Origin: SMWN01 sp965221455
GTDB lineage: Bacteria > Pseudomonadota > Gammaproteobacteria > Eutrophobiales > Eutrophobiaceae
Assembly (NCBI GenBank): GCA_965221455.1
Contig: OZ244890.1
Coordinates: 372,001 to 436,000 of the forward strand
DNA length: 64,000 nt
Reading direction: 5' to 3'
The notes beneath the pieces are model-generated. The model was not told the DNA's origin and did no database searches. It was given only the letters and a program-made list of their open reading frames with translations. Of the stretch, positions 56,137 to 64,000 are shown in pieces. Numbering within the stretch: position 1 is the first letter of the stretch; every line of letters begins with the position of its first letter. A program made the position numbers and the translations under genes.

Positions 56137-57158
56137 TCACAAATAACTATAAAAACAGATATCCTGAATAATCATTGACATGTTTTTGGCGATAGGCCCG
56201 ACTTGACCCATTATTAACAATGACTGCCACGCAGGCGTAATCACAGACTGAATATCATCCTGTATATTCCGAGGCACATCAAGATTACCACTGGCAGGTG
56301 CAGAGAACTTGCCATCGTATCAGCTAATTATTGGACGTTACTTTCCGATAATGCGAGCTTGTACTCGTATTAAATAACTTGAAAAAATTCTATGGAGTAA
56401 AACTGTTTAATTTTTTGACGCTCTGAAGATACTCTATCAAGCTGCTTAGCTGTTCCAGTGCCATGCCACCACCATGGAGTGGCATAAGATGAGCAGGCAT
56501 GACATCAAAAACCATCAATCGTCCACTGTTTCACCATCGTTATTCAAGAATGATTCCTGATATTGCTTACCCTGGAATTCACTTCCTTATATCAAGAGTA
56601 CACACATGATCCGCCACTATGACAACATCAGAACATTGAATTAAATACCGAGACAAGCCTTACGCACATGTTCATTATTCATAAATGATCCCTGGCTTCT
56701 CCATCCAAAACGATTGTTCTTGTTTCCAAAGTATAACCATACCACGCCAATTGCAATGCCAACTCTGCATTTTTTCAACCAGAATAATCCAAAATATTTC
56801 AACAAGCACGCATGCAATTTCCTATATGATAAAAGGTGCCGGCACCGTAGCACTAAACCAATCCTCGAATGTTCAATTCTATCTATAAAGTATAAATACA
56901 CGTAAAGCGACAACGCTCAAAGCGAGATGGTAATAAGGTATGGGATCAAGAAAATCAATACTACCTATTAGTTGGTGGTTCCACTCTACTCAAACCGCCT
57001 GTGCCACCAAACGGTTTAATAAATTCAATCCAAGTCAAAAGTAAGGATTATAATATTTTCGTTTTACTTTAAAATATCATGTTCCTGCATAATAAATATT
57101 TATTTACCGTGAGCAATTATTAAAAAACTGTTTTGGAAAATTCAGAATTAATTATCAA
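56137..57158. other. Decayed coding region, no intact gene
   Basis: About 1 kb without an intact gene. Minus-strand frames show protein-like pieces: GNLDVPRNIQDDIQSVITPA with WQSLLIMGQVGPIAKNMSM (near 56160-56310), and HGGGMALEQLSSLIEYLQSV (near 56400-56480), which resembles the C-terminal helix of a c-type cytochrome. Stops separate them. It probably is one or two dead genes. Confidence 0.45.
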
Positions 57159-57183
57159 TAAAAAAACGGCCCCTCAAGGCCGT
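57159..57183 (-). terminator. Rho-independent terminator of the TorF-type gene
   Basis: On the minus strand ACGGCC-TTGAGG-GGCCGT forms a 6-bp GC-rich stem followed by seven T residues, 29 bp after the stop of the gene at 57212. Confidence 0.9.
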
Positions 57184-57211
57184 CTTTATTTTAAAGATAT
57201 GCCGGCACCAA

Positions 57212-57988
57212 CTAGAAGCTGCGTGAAACAGAAAACACCACCTCTTGATCCAGTGCAAAATTAGCACCGATGGTGGAGGCATCAAGGTTATCATGATAAC
57301 GAAGATCAAAATCAAAACCCAAAGCTGATTTACTCAAACCTATTTCAATATGTGCATAGTCATCAGGAAAAAAATCGTTTCCGCCAACACCATCAACATC
57401 CTGATAACCATAGGCAAAATCAATTCCAAAATCGTGAGGTAAAGCAAAGGCAATCGAAGGTTTAACGTAATAAGCATTTTCGCCGTTATCAAAATATTCC
57501 GGAGAATAATTGAAAGCAACACTCACGTAAGGCGAGCCTGGAAAATATTCAAAACCACGTCCTATGGAGGTCCACAGTTCAAAGGTAAAATCATCACGTG
57601 CGTTAGGTGAATCCTGACCAGGGAAAGTGTAAATCAAGGGCATGATCATCAGATCAACGCCGCCAAGCGTATCGGCCCAGCCAACATAATAGTCAATCTC
57701 AAGCTCACCGCCACCAGCAATCTTCGCGAAGCCTTTATCCTGATTTTGATTGTCCAGACTAGTGCCCCACATACCAGCAAAAAAAGGACCATAAGCCCAA
57801 TCAAAGCTACCCTGAATTGCAGGCTCTTGAACACTGAATGTGGTACCACGAAATGTATAATCCGTGGTAAAAGTCAAGGTTGCACTAAAATTCTCTGCTG
57901 CAAAAACGCTCCCGTCTTCAGCCGACGCACTCCCAATACCACCTATTGATATTAATCCCGCTATAAAAATACTTTTAATTTTTTTCAT
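57212..57988 (-). CDS. TorF-family putative porin
   Basis: 258 aa. The signal peptide MKKIKSIFIAGLISIGGIGS ends at ASA. The beta-barrel pattern and the family N-terminus (LTFTTDYTFRGTTFSVQEPA), with alternating strands ending in Phe (VVFSVSRSF), identify the conserved gamma/beta TorF family. It is located in the outer membrane; the solute is unknown. Ribosome site GGGGA 8 bp before ATG; own terminator, so a single-gene unit. Divergent from the histidine kinase gene. Confidence 0.9.
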   Translation of the reverse strand: MKKIKSIFIAGLISIGGIGSASAEDGSVFAAENFSATLTFTTDYTFRGTTFSVQEPAIQGSFDWAYGPFFAGMWGTSLDNQNQDKGFAKIAGGGELEIDYYVGWADTLGGVDLMIMPLIYTFPGQDSPNARDDFTFELWTSIGRGFEYFPGSPYVSVAFNYSPEYFDNGENAYYVKPSIAFALPHDFGIDFAYGYQDVDGVGGNDFFPDDYAHIEIGLSKSALGFDFDLRYHDNLDASTIGANFALDQEVVFSVSRSF

Positions 57989-58235
57989 AATTATTTCCCC
58001 AACTCTCTCCCAATATTTAAAACATCCAAAATTATTTAAATGACAGCCGCCTCCAGATTTATGAAGATCCAGAGTTAAACCCGATATATATACACTAACT
58101 TAATGATCTGAAAAAATGGTAACTCCCCTCACCAAGCAACCCAGGACGGATAGTAACAAAATACTTGTACTATTTACACTCGCACGCAGATTTTTCGCCT
58201 TGCAGGAAAAATCGTCAATTCCCTAATAGGAGTAC

Positions 58236-58257
58236 CACTTAAGTGATAGTATATAAT
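58236..58257 (+). promoter_or_regulatory. CACTTAAGTG palindrome before a TATAAT box
   Basis: The perfect 10-bp palindrome CACTTAAGTG (58236-58245) lies 6 bp upstream of TATAAT (58252-58257) with no good -35, a layout typical of activator-dependent promoters. It is about 125 bp before the histidine kinase start. The NarL-type regulator encoded nearby is a candidate binder. Confidence 0.45.
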
Positions 58258-58381
58258 ACATTGTCACCAGGTTGGAAAACACTACACTTAATATTCAAGA
58301 TTTCTTTACAGGTTAAGTCAGGCTATGGTACGACGCGATACCCTTTAAATTTTGCAGTAGTTAAAATACACTTTGGTGTTT

Positions 58382-60001
58382 ATGGTTGCATATGTGCAAA
58401 AAAATGCTCTGAATGCTCTGAGGATAGTAATACTTCTTTTCGCTGCCACTATACTATGCGCAATCAGCTTTTTATGGTGGGAGAGCCGAACCAGTCAGTC
58501 TAATCTGAATATCAAAAAAAAACTGAACCAGATTAATGTCACCTGCGAAAAACTTTATTCAAAAAGTGATTTGAATAAAACATCATCTAATACAGTTCTT
58601 GACAAACTGGATTATCTTTGCAGCGAAATTGAACAAACGCCATATTCAATAAATCGCTCTGTCAAATTTAGACTCTTGATTAATGATTATATCTATGTCC
58701 TTTCAGTCATCTTTTTGTTACCACTATTATATCTAACATATCGAAAATCATGTTCAGATTTAATGTTATACAAAACAAGGCCTGGCTACATGGATAACCA
58801 GCTAAATACCGATCCTGTTCACAAGAATGAAAAAAACAGAGTCGCAATAAACACCTGTACGGATGTACAACAATATACATACTCCCTTGATGTTGCCCAT
58901 AAATCGCTCTTGCAGTTGGTGGAAGAACCTGAGTCTAATGAACCTTTCACATTATTCTTGAATGAAATAGAAAAACTAACGCATGCAAAATCGAGTGCCA
59001 TATTCATGACACCGAAACCAGCCTGTCAATTTACCTTATTAAAATGCACTGATAAAAAAGATCAAGACTGGACCAAGTTGGTTCCATTAAGTATTTTACC
59101 AAAAATATTTTCTTTTGAATCTAGAGAAAAAAAGATAGCTATTTTTGAAGAAGCAGAACAGTCAAAACATACATTTATATGCATTCGATTACATGATGGC
59201 TCTCAAGATTGCTCTTTACTGGTTATAAAACTTGTACCATTTCACGAAATAACCGATGCAACAACCATGACTTTACTGGAACATGCAAACCGTCTGGCAA
59301 ATATTGTCTCAAGCGTTCGTCTGGCACGATTGAAGCTTCGTCGTGCCCAGTACGAAGAACGGGCAGTCATTGCCCGGGAACTACATGATTCACTGGCACA
59401 ATCACTTTCATATTTAAAAATTCAAACCAGTCGCTTGCAAAATATACTCACTGACAGCGATATACAGGCATACAGTAAATCTATGGAAATAGATTCCATG
59501 ATGCAGGATTTACGTTCAAATCTTAATATTGCCTACCGTCATCTTAGAGAACTCATTTCAACGTTCCGTTTGACTATAGGCGGTAAAAATTTTTCTCAAG
59601 CCCTGACAGATTCAGTAGAAGAGTTTTCAAAGCGCAGTGGTATTGCATTCGATATTGATAAAAGATTGCCGGAAGATAGTTTAACGGTAACAGAAGAAAC
59701 TCAGTTACTGCATATTATTCGTGAGTCTTTATCCAATGTTGTCCGTCACTCTCAGGCAAAGTTTTCATTAATATCAATCTATTATGATGTTTCCGGGCAA
59801 ATAGTCACCATAATAGAGGATGATGGCATAGGTCTTCTGGATATATCTGATCCGGAACAACATTTTGGCATCATAATCATGCAGGAACGAGCACACTCTA
59901 TTGGTGGAAACATTAGTTTAACAGAGCGGCCAAATGGCGGGACTTGTTTAAAAATAGTTTTTCAGGCGAGTAAATATATTGAAATCACATCAAACTCATA
60001 G
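58382..60001 (+). CDS. NarX/LiaS-type membrane sensor histidine kinase
   Basis: 539 aa from the ATG at 58382. Two membrane segments (~14-33 and ~104-123) flank a ~70-aa periplasmic part. A GAF-like cytoplasmic region (~180-310) precedes HisKA_3 with phospho-His in VIARELHDSLAQSLSYLKIQ (~338-357), then HATPase with RESLSNVVRHSQ, EDDGIGL and NGGTCLKIVF. It should phosphorylate the response regulator encoded 15 bp downstream. The signal is unknown; the sensory part lacks the NarX P-box. In-frame TTG/GTG upstream are less likely. Confidence 0.93.
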   Translation: MVAYVQKNALNALRIVILLFAATILCAISFLWWESRTSQSNLNIKKKLNQINVTCEKLYSKSDLNKTSSNTVLDKLDYLCSEIEQTPYSINRSVKFRLLINDYIYVLSVIFLLPLLYLTYRKSCSDLMLYKTRPGYMDNQLNTDPVHKNEKNRVAINTCTDVQQYTYSLDVAHKSLLQLVEEPESNEPFTLFLNEIEKLTHAKSSAIFMTPKPACQFTLLKCTDKKDQDWTKLVPLSILPKIFSFESREKKIAIFEEAEQSKHTFICIRLHDGSQDCSLLVIKLVPFHEITDATTMTLLEHANRLANIVSSVRLARLKLRRAQYEERAVIARELHDSLAQSLSYLKIQTSRLQNILTDSDIQAYSKSMEIDSMMQDLRSNLNIAYRHLRELISTFRLTIGGKNFSQALTDSVEEFSKRSGIAFDIDKRLPEDSLTVTEETQLLHIIRESLSNVVRHSQAKFSLISIYYDVSGQIVTIIEDDGIGLLDISDPEQHFGIIIMQERAHSIGGNISLTERPNGGTCLKIVFQASKYIEITSNS

Positions 60002-60016
60002 CGACAGGCATAGAAA

Positions 60017-60670
60017 ATGAAAGCAAAGCAGTCTTGTACCGTTATCGTCATTGATGATCATCCCTTGTTTCGTAAAGGTGTTACTGAACTCTTGAACAGT
60101 GAAACTGATTTTGAAGTTATTGGCGAAGCAGCATCAGGAAAAGAAGGACTTGAACTAGCACTTGAATCAAGACCGGATATCATATTGCTCGATTTGAATA
60201 TGAAAGACATGAACGGTATTCAGGTACTAACATCCTTGAAAAAAACCGATCTGGAATCTATTAACATCATGTTGACAGTTTCTGACACGGAAAATAATTT
60301 TTTAACAGCGCTTAGAAGTGGCATTGATGGATATTTACTAAAAGATACAGAACCGGAATTAATCATTGAAAAATTGAGAAGTGCCATAAATGGAGAAGTT
60401 GTCATTGATGATAACCTGACCAACCTCCTGACGAGTTCGATTCGTGATAATAAGCCGCAGACACCTGACGACTATAGCATGCTATCTGAACGAGAAATCG
60501 AAATAATTAAACTCATTGTCAAAGGGATGAGTAACAAGTTAATTGCAAAAACACTGGGTATCACAGAAGGTACTGTTAAAGTCCACGTGAAAAACATGCT
60601 CAGAAAATTAAACCTGAGTTCTCGTCTTGAAACCGCTTTATGGGCTATTGCACATGGTTGTACAGACTAG
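60017..60670 (+). CDS. NarL/FixJ-family response regulator
   Basis: 217 aa. Receiver: acidic pair in VIVIDDHPLFRKGV, phospho-Asp in IILLDLNMKDMNGIQ (~57), Thr/Ser switch in LTVSDTE, Lys in YLLKDTEP. LuxR-type HTH: LSEREIEIIKLIVKGMSNKL with GITEGTVKVHVKNML. It is probably a transcription factor activated by the upstream kinase. The downstream GGDEF-EAL gene begins 7 bp after its stop, so all three form one operon. Confidence 0.95.
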   Translation: MKAKQSCTVIVIDDHPLFRKGVTELLNSETDFEVIGEAASGKEGLELALESRPDIILLDLNMKDMNGIQVLTSLKKTDLESINIMLTVSDTENNFLTALRSGIDGYLLKDTEPELIIEKLRSAINGEVVIDDNLTNLLTSSIRDNKPQTPDDYSMLSEREIEIIKLIVKGMSNKLIAKTLGITEGTVKVHVKNMLRKLNLSSRLETALWAIAHGCTD

Positions 60671-60676
60671 TTCTGA

Positions 60677-62800
60677 ATGCACTCTTTATATAAAAAATTA
60701 GGAACTATTGTTGGCAACTTAACTGAATCTGGTAAAAATATTATCTCTCTGGATAAAAATAGTGGTATCCCCGCTTTAATTAATGGAATTAACCAGACGA
60801 TTTTTCAGATTAACAATCTTGGTCAATGGATCTACCTTAATGCTGAATGGGAAAAGCTAACAGGGTTTCCTGTTACAGAAACACTGGGTACGGACGTGAT
60901 ACATCATGTTCATCCTGATGATAAAAAACAATGCGCCGAGTTTATACAGAGTATATATAACAATGCCTCATTATCTTCTTCAAGAAGAATCCGTTTTTTA
61001 ACCAGGGACGCTCACCTTTGCTGGGTGAATATGCGTGCTAACAGTTTTACCAATCCAGTAAATAATCAAACCTGTCTGGTCGGCGTCATTTCTGATATAA
61101 CCGAGCGTGTACGTGAATACGGATTACATCAGGCAAATTATCGTACATTACATACGTTACTTAATAACTTGTGCGGACTGGTTTACCGTGGGCGTAATGA
61201 TCGCGACTGGACCATGGAATATGTTAGTGAGGGCAGCTTCGAGTTAACCGGTTATCATCCCTCGGAACTCATTAACCAAACAGTGACATTTGGCAGCCTT
61301 ATCAAACCGAATGATCAAGAGTTGGTCTGGACCAATGTTCAATCTGCACTAAGAGAAAACCGTGAATACGACATCAATTATCGAATTAGAACCAGTAATG
61401 GTCAGGAAAAATGGGTTTGGGAAAGAGGTAAGGGTAATTTTTCCAGTAATGGCGAGTTATTGGGTATCGAGGGTTTAATTGTTGATATTACTGACTATAA
61501 AAGAAACAGGCTCAGGGAAAATGAAGAGGTTCTTTATCGAACAAGAACGACATTACCTCAAAAACATTTGTTTCTGGATCGTCTGAGTATGGCAATCGCG
61601 AAAACTAAATTAGTTGACAATTACAGTTTTGCTTTATTGTTCATATACATTGACCGATTCAAAAACCTGCAAGATAGATTTTCTGCAGAAATTATTGATC
61701 AAATCATTATTGATGTGAGTGAAAAAATCAATGGCATAGTCAATCCTGCTGATTCACTATGCCTCTTTGGTGATGGCGAATTTGGTCTATTACTTGAACA
61801 TACCGAATCAATTCACGCTGTACGAACAGTCACAAAAAATATCCGTAATGTATTACTTGCGCCTATTAAAATTAACGATGCAGATACTTTTTTAACAATT
61901 AGTATCGGTATAAGTTTAAGCTCGGATAATATAAAGGATAGAAAATCTGTGATTAAAGAAGCTTATACCGCCCTGAACCAGGCAAAATCACTGGGAGGTT
62001 CACGTTTTGAGATTCACGGAACTGCTACCAATGCCAAAGTTTATGCATTGGATAGAATGGAAAAGGAAATCCGGTATGCCCTGAAAAACAATGAATTACT
62101 GCTTTGCTACCATCCCCTGATTTCAAGAGAAGATAATCTTGCCAACCATTACGAATGTCGACTTTACTGGAATCACCCCAGAAGAGGCAAAATATCTTCC
62201 GACTTTTTTTCACTGCTTAACACATGCGATGAAATCGTAAACCGGCTAAATATCTGGATTATCGAATCTATTATCAAGCAAGCTAAAACCCTGGAGTCAC
62301 AAGCTGATTTCGAAAAGAATTTAAATTTAACTATTCAGTTTTTTGGCGAGAATATTTTTACGGAGAAATTTTTACTTAAAATTGAGCAGCAGCTCCTAAA
62401 CATCAAATTTAATAACATTAAATTCTCAATTAATATATCTGTAAACAATATCCATACATTATCAAAAAATAGTATTGAAATATTGGATCGATTTCATAAT
62501 CAGGGTATCGATTTAACCATGAATACCGATGCATCCATCTTACCTTCAAGCGAGGATTTATTTGCGCTGGCAATAAATACAATAAAGATTGATAGTGCAT
62601 GCTTGACAGCAAGTGTTGCAATGCCTCGACTCACTCAAAAAGCAGCTATGGCGCAAATAGGATATATTCATGCTTTGGGGGGGAAAGTGATTATCAGCGA
62701 TATCAATACAAAAGAAAGACTCGACTCGATGAAAGAATTTGATTGCGATTATCTCATGGGAGATTCAGTTTCACTGCCTGTTAATATTGACGAAATATAA
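60677..62800 (+). CDS. PAS-PAS protein with degenerate GGDEF and EAL domains
   Basis: 707 aa, soluble. PAS (~25-140; FQINNLGQWIYLNAEWEKLT), PAS (~155-270; YRGRNDRDWTMEYVSEG), GGDEF-like (~285-440), EAL-like (~455-700). The GGDEF signature reads FGDGEFG, lacking GG[DE]EF; the EAL motif reads YECRLYWNH; other metal ligands are changed (ISDINT in place of the ExVE block). Both enzymes are probably dead, so it may bind c-di-GMP or transmit a signal by contact. It is co-transcribed with the two-component pair. Confidence 0.9.
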   Translation: MHSLYKKLGTIVGNLTESGKNIISLDKNSGIPALINGINQTIFQINNLGQWIYLNAEWEKLTGFPVTETLGTDVIHHVHPDDKKQCAEFIQSIYNNASLSSSRRIRFLTRDAHLCWVNMRANSFTNPVNNQTCLVGVISDITERVREYGLHQANYRTLHTLLNNLCGLVYRGRNDRDWTMEYVSEGSFELTGYHPSELINQTVTFGSLIKPNDQELVWTNVQSALRENREYDINYRIRTSNGQEKWVWERGKGNFSSNGELLGIEGLIVDITDYKRNRLRENEEVLYRTRTTLPQKHLFLDRLSMAIAKTKLVDNYSFALLFIYIDRFKNLQDRFSAEIIDQIIIDVSEKINGIVNPADSLCLFGDGEFGLLLEHTESIHAVRTVTKNIRNVLLAPIKINDADTFLTISIGISLSSDNIKDRKSVIKEAYTALNQAKSLGGSRFEIHGTATNAKVYALDRMEKEIRYALKNNELLLCYHPLISREDNLANHYECRLYWNHPRRGKISSDFFSLLNTCDEIVNRLNIWIIESIIKQAKTLESQADFEKNLNLTIQFFGENIFTEKFLLKIEQQLLNIKFNNIKFSINISVNNIHTLSKNSIEILDRFHNQGIDLTMNTDASILPSSEDLFALAINTIKIDSACLTASVAMPRLTQKAAMAQIGYIHALGGKVIISDINTKERLDSMKEFDCDYLMGDSVSLPVNIDEI

Positions 62801-62855
62801 AAAAACATTATGGAAAATTGAGCAGGTTTTTACTGAAGCAGTAATCTATTCTCTT

Positions 62856-63470
62856 CTATATTGCTTCTTCCACTTGATAACCATACTCTGCAGCAGCATG
62901 TGTGATCACTTCAAAAAAACTCTGCCCAAAGGAACGTGCAACATAAACATCAAGGCTATCTTCATTTAAACAATGTATCAGAACATTTGTATGAAATAGA
63001 CTCGTGACCTTTGCTTCGTCCACCTTGAAATGAGAAACATCCATATCAAGCATTGTGCCTTTACGCAGTACGTTGCGCACGTCTTTACCGGAAATACGAA
63101 TAACACAACGACTATGACTTTGATCAGTGATTGCTGCCTGCTCCTCATGTACCGCATTCCTGATAAGCATGTCCAATTCACGATTTTCTTTTTCAACAAT
63201 CAACCAACGTTCGGGACCCATCCAGATTGCAGTAGTTTCACCGAATTGAATCGCACTACATGCGGTTCGTGAGGGTTTAACACCCGCTGCCTGCTCAATC
63301 GCAATTGCAACTGCATCAGCCTGCTCTTCCCATGCGGCTACCTGAATAATGGATAAGGCACGGCGCTCGTTAAATATAACGCCCGGATCATTATTCTTAA
63401 TTTCACCGAAGTTACCGGTTTGGTAGATTTCGTGTAATGCCGCACGGCGTGTTGGTGTTGCTTCAGCCAC
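62856..63470 (-). CDS. soxG: Sarcosine oxidase gamma subunit
   Basis: About 204 aa from the GTG at 63470 (AGGGAG ribosome site about 9 bp upstream; the start overlaps the soxA stop by 8 bp). SoxG features: FGETTAIWMGPERWLIVEKE, SHSRCVIRISGKDVRNVLRK and a C-terminal DVYVARSFGQSFFEVI. It is a subunit of the heterotetrameric, folate-dependent sarcosine oxidase that demethylates sarcosine to glycine. A TTG at 63497 is less likely. Confidence 0.9.
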   Translation of the reverse strand: MAEATPTRRAALHEIYQTGNFGEIKNNDPGVIFNERRALSIIQVAAWEEQADAVAIAIEQAAGVKPSRTACSAIQFGETTAIWMGPERWLIVEKENRELDMLIRNAVHEEQAAITDQSHSRCVIRISGKDVRNVLRKGTMLDMDVSHFKVDEAKVTSLFHTNVLIHCLNEDSLDVYVARSFGQSFFEVITHAAAEYGYQVEEAI

Positions 63471-64000
63471 GAAGTCTTTCTCCCTCTGGATCGACAAATA
63501 CCGGATTTACCACTTTCATCGGTACCGTCCGGTTTCTTAACGGATAACTCATGTAAACGGTTTTGTTTTCCCAGGCCTCGAGTCCACCCTTAATAAAACC
63601 CAAAGCAATCGGATGATCCTTTTCCACACAATATCCGGTTGACGTGACATGACCTATCATTTCAACAGGTGGTGCTGCATGAGCATTGGTCACGATCTGT
63701 GAACCAGCTGTTAAATATGTTCTACCATCCAGTGGCACAAAACCTGCAATTTTTTCTCGATCAACTGATGTTAAAGCTTCACGATAGGCAAGACGTTTGC
63801 CAATAAACTCTTTCTTCTTCGACATCATCATACCCAGACCCAGATCGTCCGCAATCGTACGCCCATCCAGCTCTGGGCCTGCAACATGACCCTTTTCCAT
63901 GCGCATATTACCGAGTGTTTCCGTTCCGTAGGGCACGATATTGTATTCCTGACCTGTTGCGTAAATCTTTTCCCAGACATAACGTCCGTAATCGCAGGGC
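63463..64000 (-). CDS. soxA: Sarcosine oxidase alpha subunit (3' part)
   Basis: The open frame continues off the right edge. The visible ~178 C-terminal residues belong to the GcvT-like folate-binding domain: GNMRMEKGHVAGPELDGRT, MSKKKEFIGKRLAYREAL, VTSTGYCVEKDHPIALGF and the ending KVVNPVFVDPEGERLRG. Upstream residues include PCDYGRYVWEKIYATGQEY. The stop overlaps the soxG start, giving the usual soxA-soxG order. Confidence 0.92.
   Translation of the reverse strand, partial: PCDYGRYVWEKIYATGQEYNIVPYGTETLGNMRMEKGHVAGPELDGRTIADDLGLGMMMSKKKEFIGKRLAYREALTSVDREKIAGFVPLDGRTYLTAGSQIVTNAHAAPPVEMIGHVTSTGYCVEKDHPIALGFIKGGLEAWENKTVYMSYPLRNRTVPMKVVNPVFVDPEGERLRG

Noticed and set aside
56641..56913. Minus-strand frame of 90 codons
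   Set aside because: No recognisable family, no ribosome site, and it lies in a decayed region.

Overview
The window looks like chromosomal DNA of a gammaproteobacterium outside the Enterobacterales. The evidence is gene content and order: hfq-hflX next to miaA-mutL-amiC-tsaE-nnr-orn; a small bacterial SRP RNA upstream of dnaX-ybaB-recR; uvrA/MFS/ssb; lgt-thyA-folA; zapE; a TorF-type porin; and sarcosine oxidase genes. Coding is moderate in GC and mostly tightly packed. Decay and repeat growth are concentrated in a few places. The species cannot be named from sequence alone.

Left end (1-8.5 kb) is a defence island read leftward from a strong-looking promoter at 8315-8343. In transcription order it holds a half-size HsdS-like protein, a DUF2188 protein, an unknown 157-aa protein, HsdM, a RhuM-family protein, a full HsdS, and a large PD-(D/E)xK-type nuclease-domain protein that runs off the left edge. 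No HsdR is present in the window.

From 8.5 to 18.7 kb lies a housekeeping run (hflX, hfq, miaA, mutL, amiC, tsaE, nnr, orn on the minus strand; an M48 protease and a small cytochrome c on the plus strand). From 18.7 to 24.4 kb is a repeat field: an IS3 remnant, then nine ~0.4-kb units. Eight units carry a 5'-truncated GIY-YIG endonuclease tail enclosed by 31-bp inverted repeats; the ninth is cut short. A DUF262/DUF1524 (GmrSD-like) gene sits in the middle of the field. From 24.4 to 29.8 kb is a very long secreted repeat protein with Calx-beta-like modules and a dockerin-like C-terminus. It is preceded by 62 perfect copies of an 8-bp unit.

From 30 to 64 kb the window is mostly ordinary chromosome: recombination and replication genes, SRP RNA, a YyaL-like protein, lgt-thyA-folA, a PfkB kinase, NnrU, a sorbosone-dehydrogenase-like protein, uvrA/MFS/ssb, a GGDEF-EAL protein, cysI-type sulfite reductase plus DUF934, one complete IS3 element, zapE, a YugP-like protease, a TorF porin, and a NarX/NarL-type two-component system followed by a degenerate GGDEF-EAL protein. 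At the right edge are soxG and the end of soxA. Two adjacent pseudogenes (an LplT-like transporter and pyruvate kinase, 48.1-50.4 kb) and a stretch of decayed coding sequence (56.1-57.1 kb) point to ongoing gene loss.

The most unusual signal is a shared grammar at separate loci: a hairpin framed as TGGATT-stem-AATGACG, lying directly after the stop codon of a GIY-YIG C-terminal fragment and/or followed on its AATGACG side by short tandem echoes of its own end. One such echo array has become the C-terminus of the RhuM-like protein.
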